Of a DNA stretch of 28,232 nucleotides, positions 14,245 to 22,895 are shown piece by piece. Every line of letters starts with the position of its first letter. The stretch's first letter is position 1. Source of the stretch: Clostridia bacterium (GTDB lineage: Bacteria; Bacillota; Clostridia; Christensenellales; UBA1242); contig JAQUUD010000007.1 of assembly GCA_028694075.1 (NCBI GenBank), positions 1-28,232 on the forward strand, given 5' to 3'. The notes beneath the pieces were generated by a model. That model was not told the origin of the DNA. It saw only the letters and a program-made list of their open reading frames with translations, and did no database searches. A program made the translations under genes and the position numbers.

Positions 14245-14832
14245 ATGGAAAAATCAAATGCATACTGTGAAGATAGTATAATTAAAATAAAAAATGCAAA
14301 ATTAGAAATAAGTGATTTACTAGAAAATACATTTAGAGTTGAAATTAATTCGAAATATTCAGCATTAACTTCAATTAATTCAAAAAAACAAACATATTAT
14401 TTTGGCAAGCCGGAACTTCATCCCATAAGAGAACGCGTTACTGGAATTTATAAAAACAAACCCTTTGAATTAAATCATTATTTCGATAATGTTTTAGTTT
14501 TTAGAGCCACAGAAGCGGATTTTATAGAATTTAAAAGCATTTTACGATTCATAAGTCAAGAAATCATAAGTGAAAAGCCAGTGTGTAGCGTTGCTACGAT
14601 TGATAACAGTAAAAGAATAAGCAATTTTAGCCGAAAAAATATTCTTATGATATGGGATAGCACAAATCCTGAAATCACAATGGCAAGTGCTATAAGTGGC
14701 AATGGCGGTTGTTACTGGTTAAATGAAAATGAAAAGATATTAAAAATAAAAACGCATAATGGCAGAAAATTGTGCACATATAATAATAGTGCAAATCAAA
14801 TGCCGTTAATTGCAGAAGAAAGGTGTATGTAA
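14245..14832 (+). CDS. Uncharacterised protein, paralogue family member 1 (195 residues)
   Basis: I do not recognise the family. It is soluble, without signal peptide or TM segments. By eye it shares an ordered set of blocks with the next two genes: an opening helix (ISDLLENTF), a strand pair around VTGIYKNKPFELNHY, a helix FIEFKSILRFI followed by IISEKPVC, then ILMIWDSTNPEITMASAI and a closing THNGRKLCTYN. Member 2 has IIGLYKKRNFQIEF, LSRIIGARPIC, SLIFDTLNPDTTLSDIM and LFNGRRKDFY at the same places. AAGGAG precedes the ATG and a strong promoter lies upstream. Tandem duplication inside one operon is the likely origin. Function is unknown. Confidence 0.82.
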   Translation: MEKSNAYCEDSIIKIKNAKLEISDLLENTFRVEINSKYSALTSINSKKQTYYFGKPELHPIRERVTGIYKNKPFELNHYFDNVLVFRATEADFIEFKSILRFISQEIISEKPVCSVATIDNSKRISNFSRKNILMIWDSTNPEITMASAISGNGGCYWLNENEKILKIKTHNGRKLCTYNNSANQMPLIAEERCM

Positions 14833-14990
14833 CTTAAACTTGTTTTTATAATTTTAAAATCAGTTTATACATAAATATATGTGCTGAAATTCAAGCAAAA
14901 ATAAAAGAATAAATTATCTTATTAGATGATGTGAAAAAAATTTTTGCTAGCACGAAATTCGATTGTAAAATATTAAAAGGAAAAGGGAAA

Positions 14991-15524
14991 ATGAATAAAT
15001 TAAATGATACAAATAAAATTGAAGAAAATAATGGCAGACTAAAACTTAATGAACTTTTAAAAAATTTGCTTGGTGACAAAATTGATATTCTTGAAACTGA
15101 ATTTATAGATGATGTCGGAATAGTTGATGATGAAGGCGAAAGACAGGGACACGACGAAAATACAGAGTTTATCATCGGGCTTTATAAAAAAAGAAATTTT
15201 CAAATAGAATTTAAAAGAAAAGAAAAACTTTTAGAAATTCAATATGATGATTTATATAGAAATACCTTTGAAAAATTAACGCCAGTCCTTAGCAGAATAA
15301 TAGGTGCAAGACCAATTTGCGGATTTAATGAAATGCCGATTTTGCGTATGCCTGCAAAATATTCTTTGATTTTTGATACCTTAAATCCGGATACTACTTT
15401 AAGTGATATAATGCGGAAAGAGCAAGATCGGTCAATTTATAATGTTAATTTATTTAATGGCAGAAGAAAAGATTTTTATAGAGATAATGTTAAACAATCT
15501 GCAATAAGTGACTATGCAAGATAA
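14991..15524 (+). CDS. Uncharacterised protein, paralogue family member 2 (177 residues)
   Basis: This is a second member of the family starting at 14245, with the same block order. It has a distinctive acidic insert near residue 40 (DDVGIVDDEGERQGHDENTE). The frame is open back to a GTG at 14931, but AAAGG/AAGGG lies just before the ATG at 14991, and homology to its neighbours starts after that point (LNELLKNLL), so I use 14991. It is soluble and without export signals. It follows member 1 on the same strand with no intervening terminator, and member 3 comes 65 bases later, so a single transcript is likely. Function is unknown. Confidence 0.8.
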   Translation: MNKLNDTNKIEENNGRLKLNELLKNLLGDKIDILETEFIDDVGIVDDEGERQGHDENTEFIIGLYKKRNFQIEFKRKEKLLEIQYDDLYRNTFEKLTPVLSRIIGARPICGFNEMPILRMPAKYSLIFDTLNPDTTLSDIMRKEQDRSIYNVNLFNGRRKDFYRDNVKQSAISDYAR

Positions 15525-15589
15525 TATTTAAATTGAGTTTCATAAATTTAATATTTGATAAATTTAATTTTTTGGTAAGGTGAATTATT

Positions 15590-16042
15590 ATGACAAAAAT
15601 ATCGGATTACTTTCCTATAGTTCAGTTGCTTAAACAAAATTTTGGCGAGTTGTTGTCATTTTCCCCAGTTGAAGAAAATGACCCAAAGCTGTATATTGAA
15701 GGTTTGTATGATGGCATTTTGTTTGAGATTTATTACAAAAAAAATGAATGTTTAATTTTATCTGTTTCAGATAAAGGGCAGGAACTTTTGAAAGAATTTG
15801 GAAAGGTTCTAAAAAGTGTAGTTAAGCAGGACCATATATGCATATATAAACTTGTTATCAACAATTTTGCAGTAAAAAATACGATAAGATATGTTCAAGA
15901 ATGGAATATGATTTGCCCAGAAACTAGGCTTAGTGATTTAAAACAAGGCAATAAACGTATAAATGGAGCCACGATTTGTAATTTACAAGAAAATAAAAAT
16001 CGAAAACCTAATCCAGCATTAATAACAAGTTATTTAAAATAA
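15590..16042 (+). CDS. Uncharacterised protein, paralogue family member 3 (150 residues)
   Basis: This is a third, shorter and more diverged member: VQLLKQNFGELLSF, IEGLYDGILFEIYY, LLKEFGKVLKSVV, then VQEWNMICPETRLSDL and PALITSYL. Its first 60 residues also resemble the N-terminus of the 473-residue protein at 19868-21289 (LMNLLKQEFKGHI, IRGILYGKEFEIK). AAGGTG lies seven bases before the ATG. A weak AT-rich hairpin (16103-16124) follows and may end the operon. Function is unknown. Confidence 0.8.
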   Translation: MTKISDYFPIVQLLKQNFGELLSFSPVEENDPKLYIEGLYDGILFEIYYKKNECLILSVSDKGQELLKEFGKVLKSVVKQDHICIYKLVINNFAVKNTIRYVQEWNMICPETRLSDLKQGNKRINGATICNLQENKNRKPNPALITSYLK

Positions 16043-16102
16043 AATACCGCAATTTTGTTGATTTTATGATTGGGTTTAATATATAATAAATTTTGTTAAA
16101 AA

Positions 16103-16124
16103 TTCAATTTATTTATAAATTGAA
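16103..16124 (+). terminator. Weak hairpin after the paralogue cluster
   Basis: A 9-bp stem (16103-16111 with 16116-16124, loop TTTA) of almost pure AT lies 60 bases past the stop of 15590-16042. An A run and then a T run follow. Termination is possible but unproven. Confidence 0.35.
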
Positions 16125-16229
16125 AAAATTTTTACCCGTATTGGTAAGATTAGATATAACATCGAAATTCAATTTATGTTTGATTTTTCTTAAAATATAA
16201 ATAAAAAAAATAAATAATTAAGGAGTTTA

Positions 16230-16250
16230 ATGATTATAAGTATAACTTAA
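16230..16250 (+). CDS. Possible 6-codon leader ORF (MIISIT)
   Basis: AAGGAG (16220-16225) is placed correctly before an ATG that reads six codons and stops, 29 bases before the cysteine synthase homologue. It has the best ribosome site in the gap. It may be a translated leader or a chance match; it has no run of Cys, Ser or other regulatory codons. Confidence 0.3.
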   Translation: MIISIT

Positions 16251-16279
16251 ATTTATACTATTGTCATATATAATAGAGA

Positions 16280-17245
16280 ATGGAAAGAAATATTGAAGAT
16301 ATAAAGTCAATGATTGGCAATACACCTCTGATAAAATTTAAGTATGCGTTTAGGGGAGAAATTAAATATGCTTATTTCAAAGCAGAATGGTTTAATCTTT
16401 CAGGAAGCATAAAAGATAGAGTTGCAGTTGAAATAATTGCGAATGCTTATAAAAAAGGTGCATTGAAAAAAGGACAGACCATTGTTGAAACAACAAGTGG
16501 GAATATGGGTTTATCTTTTTGCGCTGTCGGTGCATTCTTAGGTCATAAAGTGGCAATTTTTATGCCAGAGTTTATGAGCAAAGAAAGACAAGATTTAATA
16601 AAACTTTATGGCGCTGAACTTATATTAGGCAAAACTTTTATAGAATGTTTTGAAAAAGCAGAAAAGTACGCAAAAGAAAATAATGCTTTTATGCCAAAGC
16701 AATTTGAAAATTCTGATAATGTTCAAGCGCATATGGAAACAACTGCAAAAGAAATTTTATCTCAAATTGACTCTGAAATAGAGGCGTGCGTCGCTGGAGT
16801 TGGAACTGGCGGAACAATAATAGGGCTTTCAAAATATTTAAAAGATAAAAACCCAAATGTTAAAGCGTTTGCGGTTGAACCAAAACAATCATCTTTGCTT
16901 ACATTCGGACGCTCTCAAGGCAAGCATAAAATTCAGGGCTTGTCAGATGAAATTATCCCCGCAATTTTTGATAAAAAACAAATTGATGGAATAATTCAGG
17001 TCAATGATTATGATGCAATTGCAATGGCACAAAAACTTTCAATGCAAATGGGCTTGCCAGTTGGAATTTCCAGCGGGGCAAACTTTTTAGGCTGTGTGCT
17101 TTCAGGTTTTAATAATGCCGTATCTGTTTTTGCTGACGATAATAAAAAATATCTTTCATCTGACCTTGCCGTTCCGGTTAATTCTGAACTAGTGAATGAA
17201 ATTGAATTAATAAGTTATAAAGCAATAAGATATTTTAGCAAATGA
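16280..17245 (+). CDS. Cysteine synthase / PLP-dependent beta-replacement enzyme
   Basis: The 321-residue protein has the fold-type II PLP enzyme signatures of the O-acetylserine sulfhydrylase family. These are IGNTPLIKF at the N-terminus, SGSIKDR with the PLP lysine at K45, the substrate loop TTSGNMGLSF (CysK proteins usually have PTSGNTGI), and the phosphate-binding GVGTGGTIIG near 176-185. The serine near the C-terminal third (PVGISSGANF) contacts the pyridine ring. The family makes cysteine from O-acetylserine and sulfide, but relatives use other nucleophiles, and the altered loop makes the exact substrate uncertain. The frame closes at a TAG at 16274, so 16280 is the first possible ATG. 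It has no ribosome site, and a TATAAT (16269-16274) lies only five bases before it, so the mRNA may be leaderless. A terminator follows at 17387. Confidence 0.85.
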   Translation: MERNIEDIKSMIGNTPLIKFKYAFRGEIKYAYFKAEWFNLSGSIKDRVAVEIIANAYKKGALKKGQTIVETTSGNMGLSFCAVGAFLGHKVAIFMPEFMSKERQDLIKLYGAELILGKTFIECFEKAEKYAKENNAFMPKQFENSDNVQAHMETTAKEILSQIDSEIEACVAGVGTGGTIIGLSKYLKDKNPNVKAFAVEPKQSSLLTFGRSQGKHKIQGLSDEIIPAIFDKKQIDGIIQVNDYDAIAMAQKLSMQMGLPVGISSGANFLGCVLSGFNNAVSVFADDNKKYLSSDLAVPVNSELVNEIELISYKAIRYFSK

Positions 17246-17386
17246 AATTGCAGTTGAGTTGAAAAAGAAAACGAATTTTCGGGAACATAGCATAATATTA
17301 AAAGACATTTCAAATTCGCAATTAAATTAATTTGCTATCAAAAGTTTATTTGAATTTCATAATTAAATATAAAATAATTAAAAATT

Positions 17387-17422
17387 AAACCGCTTAGAAA
17401 ATATTAACTAAGCGGTTTTTTT
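17387..17422. terminator. Bidirectional intrinsic terminator
   Basis: AAACCGCTTAG (17387-17397) pairs with CTAAGCGGTTT (17408-17418) around a 10-nt loop and continues into a T run on the + strand. A/T tracts lie on the other side too. It separates the convergent cysteine synthase homologue (+) and the 800-residue gene (-). Confidence 0.85.
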
Positions 17423-17465
17423 ATCTAACAAATCCACGATTTGAATATAATTTAATTGATTTAAA

Positions 17466-19868
17466 TCATCTTGTTGGGCTATTGTCTTGCTTTTCATAAG
17501 ATTTATTTAATATTTTTCGTACTTCTTCAATCTCTTCGGGATTGGTTTCAAAAATTGGTAATTGTTCTCTTTCAGTATTTTGTTCATCTTGTGGAAGAAT
17601 TCTTGCCGATAATTCAACAGGCGGAAGAATTCCAGCATCATTAGTTCTTTCATTACTTGAATTTTGCCCAGTTTGTTGCTGTTGTTGGTTGAAGTATCTA
17701 AATGGTGAAATTTTACCGGTTGGTTTCTCATCATCTAGAATATCTAGAATATTAGAATATTTTTTATCATACTGCTTAGGAATTTGAAATAACGGTTTCG
17801 GTGGAGTTTGTTTAATTTGTTCAGCATCAGCAGGGAAGTCAATAGGTGGAATTTCTTTTGCGACATCAGTTTTTTCTTTTTTAGCAGGTTTTTTCTGTCC
17901 AGCATTGTGCATTGCATTTGTTGATTGTCTAGCAGTTCTATTGTAAGGATTTTTATTATGGACCATTGAGCCTTCCCCTATACCTATTGCACCTTTCCCT
18001 TCCACAAATTCCGCCAAATAATCTCTATCAACTGCATCAGGATTTAAATCTGTTAATTGGCTAAATTTCTTAGAACCATCTTGTGCTTTTGGAGGAATTA
18101 CATAATTCCCGTACGGTGAGGTTTCTGTTGGGCTGTCTGTTGGCAAATCCAAACTCTTTTTTGCTTCTGAATGGATTTGATATCTTATCATTGCAATCGA
18201 ATCTTGTTCTTCAATAGGTAATTTTTTTTCTGCATCAGTAATAAATTGATTACGAAGTGTTTCTTTGAATACACCAGTAAATTTTTCATCTGTTACTGAA
18301 TCAGTTTTATATAAGCCTTGAACTTGGTCCATTTCAGCTTCAAGTCTTCTTCGCTTAAGACTTTTTCTATTTTTAGAGTAATTTTTAACTAACCCTTGTA
18401 ATAAGTAATACGACTTGCCAAATGCTTGTCCGGAAGTGCTAAATACATTTTTCCCGCCATGAATAATGCCATCATTGTAAGCAAACGAAAGAATTCCTAA
18501 AACGGCTATACCACCCGCAAAAGGTAATGTCGCACCCATAAATAAGACCATTCCCACTGCTACAATTCCACCAAGAAGTAAAAGTTCTTTCAACAGAACT
18601 TCAGCTCCGCTTGGTTTGTCATCGCCTTTTTCTGCGGGTTTTTGTTGTGAATCCGCCTTCGCTTCTGTTTTTGCTTCCGCAGAAGTAGCTTCATCTGCTT
18701 CTTTATAAGGATTAAAATCATCAGGCACTCCCGGAAAGGCATCTTTTTTTGCTGGTTCTGGTGTTTTTGGAGTTGCTGTTGTCGCAGTTGCAGGAATTGG
18801 TGCTGAATTATCAGTTAATGAAGAGTCAAGTGGTGTTGGAGTGGTTGGCGGTGTGGGGATTGAAATGGGTGCACTTGGCACATTGGGGATAAAAGCTTCC
18901 CGCGTAAAATTTCCTGTATCCGCCACAGAATAACCGCTTCTTTCAATATCGTGAGTTGTAATATTTTGCATTCGGTTGGGTGATGTTGAATAATAAACTC
19001 CTTGCATAGGTGTAACCGTAGATTCGCCAGTGTCTGCGTTAGAATTATTTGCTCTTTGCCCGCCATTATAAATATTTATAGTAGCGCCTTGGTCAGCATT
19101 TACGATAACATTAGCATTATCTGGCTTTTTGTTTCTGGCTTTGTTTCTGTCTTTTCCCTTTGATTTATCCATTGCGGGTCGAGCAATTCTCTCCGCATTA
19201 TTTTCTGAACCGGCAAGAGTGTATTTGCTAGTATCTTGAAAAGGGGCAGAGAATAATGGATAGTCATCGTCAGTATCAGCAAAAATTTCAGCATTAGCCT
19301 CTGGTGTAATCCCACTATGATAAAACATATTGCCGTGAAAATTATTTAAAATTTCGGTTGGCGTTGCTGGCTCAATAATTTTTTCTTTTTCCAAAAAATT
19401 AAATAATGATTTTAATTCGCCATCAGTGCACTTTATTTCGGCAGATGTTAAGGGTCGGTTCCGTTTGGCTTTAAAATGCAAAATGACTTTATTTTCATTA
19501 CTATCATCAGTTTTTTCGACTATTTCAATATCGGAAATTTTATTAACAAAATTTGGCTTGGATTTATAATCCTCAACTTGATGATAATATATCCCGTCTT
19601 TCATTTTATAAATAATCAAAGATTCTTTTTCACTTTCCAAACTTTCAGATAAGTTTTTCGCCTTTTCAGTTGTTGAAATATTAATCGGAACCATTCTTTT
19701 CTTTATTACTTGTTTATTCAAAGCAATATGATTCAAATAAGCAGGTTCTTTATTTTCTTTCAAATGATAAACTGCCATTATAGTGTTGTCGCCAGTGCCG
19801 GTTTCGTCAGCATTCGATCCAGCTTGATTCAAACCTAAAATCTTTTTTTCCGGTATGTTTTTCCCCAT
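17466..19868 (-). CDS. Large uncharacterised protein (800 residues), disordered, with central membrane hairpin
   Basis: I do not recognise the family. Residues ~80-165 form a folded domain (IIYKMKDGIYYHQVEDYK, then KISDIEIVEK, VILHFKAKRNRPL, LFNFLEKEKIIEP). It resembles a repeat in the C-terminal part of the protein encoded just upstream (IRKIEKLQL, VSFYLKPL, YFLQMIKKENFTFI). Residues ~165-415 are low complexity, rich in Pro, Thr, Ala and Asn, and include a basic stretch (KSKGKDRNKARNKK) and VIVNADQGATINIYNGG. Residues ~418-462 contain two close hydrophobic helices (LLLLGGIVAVGMVLFMGAT, FAGGIAVLGILSFAY). The rest is charged and disordered with a Gln run near 727. The ATG shares one base with the upstream stop (TAATG) and has AAGGAG eight bases before it, so translation is coupled. 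A scaffold-like membrane-associated role is a guess. Confidence 0.83.
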   Translation of the reverse strand: MGKNIPEKKILGLNQAGSNADETGTGDNTIMAVYHLKENKEPAYLNHIALNKQVIKKRMVPINISTTEKAKNLSESLESEKESLIIYKMKDGIYYHQVEDYKSKPNFVNKISDIEIVEKTDDSNENKVILHFKAKRNRPLTSAEIKCTDGELKSLFNFLEKEKIIEPATPTEILNNFHGNMFYHSGITPEANAEIFADTDDDYPLFSAPFQDTSKYTLAGSENNAERIARPAMDKSKGKDRNKARNKKPDNANVIVNADQGATINIYNGGQRANNSNADTGESTVTPMQGVYYSTSPNRMQNITTHDIERSGYSVADTGNFTREAFIPNVPSAPISIPTPPTTPTPLDSSLTDNSAPIPATATTATPKTPEPAKKDAFPGVPDDFNPYKEADEATSAEAKTEAKADSQQKPAEKGDDKPSGAEVLLKELLLLGGIVAVGMVLFMGATLPFAGGIAVLGILSFAYNDGIIHGGKNVFSTSGQAFGKSYYLLQGLVKNYSKNRKSLKRRRLEAEMDQVQGLYKTDSVTDEKFTGVFKETLRNQFITDAEKKLPIEEQDSIAMIRYQIHSEAKKSLDLPTDSPTETSPYGNYVIPPKAQDGSKKFSQLTDLNPDAVDRDYLAEFVEGKGAIGIGEGSMVHNKNPYNRTARQSTNAMHNAGQKKPAKKEKTDVAKEIPPIDFPADAEQIKQTPPKPLFQIPKQYDKKYSNILDILDDEKPTGKISPFRYFNQQQQQTGQNSSNERTNDAGILPPVELSARILPQDEQNTEREQLPIFETNPEEIEEVRKILNKSYEKQDNSPTR

Positions 19869-21289
19869 TAAATCTTCTCCTTATTAGATTGATTATTTTT
19901 TATTGGAACCTCTTTTTTTACTTCGGCGCCTAAAGAATCAATAAAAGTAAAATTTTCTTTTTTTATCATTTGTAAAAAATAGTTTATATAATACGAATCA
20001 TTAATTTCCTTGGTAATAACATTAGAATTTATATCGGTTGACAATGGTTTTAAATAAAAAGAAACAAGTGCATCTCCGCCATCTTTTGTTAATTGAAGCT
20101 TTTCAATTTTTCTTATGTAATCATCATTTCCGAAACTGTCTGAATTAAATATGTAGTAATCAAATCCGGTTTTAGAATTAATTTTTAACATTCTCGGGTA
20201 GCTAAGATTAACCGGGTGATCTAATTTTTGTATAATGCTGTTTGGTGTTGGAAGATCTAAATTTTTCATATAATAATCTTTGGAATAAGATGCAGGTCCG
20301 TTACTTTCAGGTACTTTATAAATTTTTATTTCATTATCAGCCATTTCATATGGTTGCCTCAACTGAATTGCTTGAGCAGTTTTTACATTGGGTGAGTTTG
20401 TTGTTTTAAGAGCCTTTATATTTTGAATTTGCTGTTTTAATTTAAGTGTATCATCTGAATGCAAATCTCTTGTAATCATTCCGGCAGAATTGTTGTCGGA
20501 TTTATCATAATAAACATTTATAATTTTGTGATACATAAAAATGCCTTCAGTAAATTCCAAATCAGATATTTTTCTTATGGTTTTTTCACTTTTGGAATCA
20601 ATATTTAAAGTATATAAACTTGAATTAATGACATAAAAATGTGGTTTGTTATATTGTTCAGTATATTTAAGTTCAACAACTTTTTTAGCACGTTTTAACA
20701 TTTCAAATTCGTCGGTTGTATAAGTCGTTTTATCTGAATTAGGCTCAAAACTTATAATATTAATTTTTTGATTGGCTTCATCAGAAAAGAATAAATCAAA
20801 TGCTTCAAAAGATGAAATTGGGTCAAAATCATTTTGAGTTAAATCGTTGTTTTTTTCATAATTACTTGAAAAAGATAATATTTTAACATTAGAATTAAAA
20901 TCAGCCAAGGCTATTTTTCGAAAGGTTAAATCATCTAAGTTTCCATTTTTTAGTGCCTCTAATAATTTTTTTGAATTCCAGCAAGAACTAAAAATCAAAT
21001 TTTTTGAAACTTGTGCCTCGTAACTATAAAGTGGTTCGCTGTCGATTGCTTTGTTTAAAAAATTTGTAAGCATATCATTAACAAATCTCGCATAAGAAAT
21101 TGATGAAATTTCTGGTTTTGAAGCACTAAAATCAGTTTTTATTTCAAATTCTTTGCCATATAAAATCCCTCTTATTGATGTCTCTGGTTGATGTGTAATT
21201 GGCATTATTAATTCAACATTTCTAATATGCCCCTTAAATTCTTGTTTCAACAAGTTCATTAATTCTAAAGCATTATTTATTATTTCCAA
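19868..21289 (-). CDS. Uncharacterised 473-residue protein, first gene of two-gene operon, TTG start
   Basis: I do not recognise the family. The first ~135 residues (LMNLLKQEFKGHIRNVEL, IRGILYGKEFEIK, SEPLYSYEA, IFSSCWNSKKLLEAL) follow the block order of the three-gene paralogue family at 14245-16042. The remainder contains two copies of a strand-rich unit: one around 215-270 (HFYVINSSLYTLNI, IRKISDLEF) and one around 370-460 (FDYYIFNSDSF, IRKIEKLQL). The second is matched by a domain in the next gene. There is no signal peptide or TM segment. The start codon is TTG, with GAGGGG eight bases upstream and a good promoter at 21362-21390. The stop overlaps the ATG of the 800-residue gene by one base. 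The shared domains indicate one functional unit of unknown role. Confidence 0.83.
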   Translation of the reverse strand: MEIINNALELMNLLKQEFKGHIRNVELIMPITHQPETSIRGILYGKEFEIKTDFSASKPEISSISYARFVNDMLTNFLNKAIDSEPLYSYEAQVSKNLIFSSCWNSKKLLEALKNGNLDDLTFRKIALADFNSNVKILSFSSNYEKNNDLTQNDFDPISSFEAFDLFFSDEANQKINIISFEPNSDKTTYTTDEFEMLKRAKKVVELKYTEQYNKPHFYVINSSLYTLNIDSKSEKTIRKISDLEFTEGIFMYHKIINVYYDKSDNNSAGMITRDLHSDDTLKLKQQIQNIKALKTTNSPNVKTAQAIQLRQPYEMADNEIKIYKVPESNGPASYSKDYYMKNLDLPTPNSIIQKLDHPVNLSYPRMLKINSKTGFDYYIFNSDSFGNDDYIRKIEKLQLTKDGGDALVSFYLKPLSTDINSNVITKEINDSYYINYFLQMIKKENFTFIDSLGAEVKKEVPIKNNQSNKEKI

Positions 21290-21361
21290 TTTTTTAACCC
21301 CTCTAAATCAATTAATAATAATCCAAATTTTATTTTAATTATATTTCTATAAATATATATT

Positions 21362-21390
21362 AATATAACATAATGGACATTTATTGTCAA
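21362..21390 (-). promoter_or_regulatory. Promoter for the 473/800-residue operon
   Basis: On the minus strand TTGACA (21385-21390), a 17-bp spacer and TATATT (21362-21367) lie about 75 bases upstream of the TTG start. Confidence 0.75.
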
Positions 21391-21500
21391 GATTGTATTA
21401 TTATGTATATATTCTTCCTTAATAATTCAAATAATTGCAATTTAATCAATATAAAAACTATTTTTTCATTATACTTTGAATTGCCAATCAACTGTTCAGA

Positions 21501-21530
21501 TTGACTTACCTTATGCTTTAATGTTATAAT
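21501..21530 (+). promoter_or_regulatory. Promoter for rsfS
   Basis: TTGACT (21501-21506), an 18-bp spacer and TATAAT (21525-21530) lie 27 bases upstream of the TTG start of rsfS. Confidence 0.7.
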
Positions 21531-21557
21531 AAAAAATTATATTATAGGGAGGCAGTT

Positions 21558-21914
21558 TTGGATTATATAAAATTAAGTGAAAAAATTGCAATCAAATTAA
21601 ATGAATTAGGTGCAAAAAAGATTGAAATATATGATGTTTCTAAAAAGACAAATTTAGGCAAAGTATTTATTTTTTCAAGCGTTGTCGGAACTGAAATTGC
21701 CAAGAATATTACTCTTGAGTTAGAAGATTTTTTAAGGCAGGAAAATGTGGAACTTGAACATATTGACGGGCAAATCAAAGGCGAATGGATAATACTTGAT
21801 TTCAAAGACATTATTGTTCATATTTTTCAAAATGAAATCAGGGTTAAATATAATCTTGAAAAACTTTGGAAAGATAATAAAAACTTAATTAAAGTTGATT
21901 TCAAATCAGAATAA
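21558..21914 (+). CDS. rsfS: Ribosomal silencing factor RsfS (Iojap/YbeB family)
   Basis: The 118-residue protein has the usual length. The conserved core DGQIKGEWIILDFKDIIVHI, followed by FQNEIRVKYNLEKLW, is diagnostic of RsfS. RsfS binds ribosomal protein L14 and blocks 30S-50S joining, lowering translation during starvation. The start is a TTG with GGGAGG five bases upstream (21547-21552), and a promoter lies at 21501-21530. In many Firmicutes rsfS sits after nadD and yqeK; here it has its own promoter and is followed 33 bases later by a membrane-anchored protein of unknown function. Confidence 0.92.
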   Translation: MDYIKLSEKIAIKLNELGAKKIEIYDVSKKTNLGKVFIFSSVVGTEIAKNITLELEDFLRQENVELEHIDGQIKGEWIILDFKDIIVHIFQNEIRVKYNLEKLWKDNKNLIKVDFKSE

Positions 21915-21947
21915 AAAAAACAAGAATATTTATAAAAAGGTTAAAAA

Positions 21948-22814
21948 ATGTGGATTTTAATTTTAGAAATATTAATTCCGATTGGGATCGTATCTGCGAT
22001 AGTTTTAATCATTGAAACAATCAAAAGGCAGATAAAATCTCTTTATTATAGAAAAATGGAGAAAGCGGGTCTTAAACTTGCCGAAGAACTTGAAGTTGAA
22101 TTAAAATCTGGAAGAGAAAAACCCGAAGAGGTTGAAAGATGTTTAGAATATTTAACTTTGTCCAGAAAAAAACTAACGCTAAGTAAAAATGTTAATCGGT
22201 TTCATACGATTGAAAACTATAAAAATGCATATATTCTAGATAATATAAAACATAAATTTAGCAAAAAAATGGTACTTTATAAAAATCTTTTAAGTGATAA
22301 ATTCAACCCGAACCTTATTACTTCGGATTTTATAAAACCAGATTGGGTAAGAGAAGTTCAACTCTCAAGTGATTCGTCCGAATATGACAACAGAACTTAC
22401 ATACAATGTTTTCACAGGGGAATAGCAGATGAGTTTAAAGAATATTTTGAAAATTATTATATAGCAAAAAAATTAAGCCCTTATGTTGGAGAATTGCGAT
22501 TTAATTGCGAAAAAAGCGATTTAAAACCTTTCAGAGTAAGTTGCCCTGACAGATTGGTTTATGAAAAAGGTCTGCATTTGCTTGTTGGATTGGTTCAGGA
22601 AGTTCAAGACAAAAATCAAAATTTTAATATGCAAGTTTTTCCAATTAATATAAGAGAATACGGCAATTATAAAGGTAAGTGTCTTGAAACTGAAATAAAA
22701 GATTTTCAAGATTTAAACAAGTTTTCAGACGAACTAAATATGAATGTAATTAATATGGAAAATGAGCGAAACGCAATGCAAAGTTTTAAAGATGATGAAT
22801 TGCAAAAGGATTAA
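21948..22814 (+). CDS. Uncharacterised protein with N-terminal membrane anchor (288 residues)
   Basis: I do not recognise the family. One membrane helix spans about residues 2-24 (ILILEILIPIGIVSAIVLII), followed by a basic/charged coiled-coil-like stretch (residues 26-65, with KMEKAGLKLAEELEVELKSG) and a soluble domain with many aromatic and charged residues (FIKPDWVREVQL, FHRGIADEFKEYFENYY, LVYEKGLHLLVGLVQEV). It is probably anchored with the bulk in the cytosol, because basic residues follow the helix. AAAGG lies before the ATG. It lies directly after rsfS and is probably co-transcribed. No clear terminator follows. Confidence 0.75.
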   Translation: MWILILEILIPIGIVSAIVLIIETIKRQIKSLYYRKMEKAGLKLAEELEVELKSGREKPEEVERCLEYLTLSRKKLTLSKNVNRFHTIENYKNAYILDNIKHKFSKKMVLYKNLLSDKFNPNLITSDFIKPDWVREVQLSSDSSEYDNRTYIQCFHRGIADEFKEYFENYYIAKKLSPYVGELRFNCEKSDLKPFRVSCPDRLVYEKGLHLLVGLVQEVQDKNQNFNMQVFPINIREYGNYKGKCLETEIKDFQDLNKFSDELNMNVINMENERNAMQSFKDDELQKD

Positions 22815-22895
22815 TTTTGAAGCCCAATACAAGAAAAAATTATTATAATAATATAAATCCGAATGAAAATAAAATTGAATTTTCTAAATATTTAC

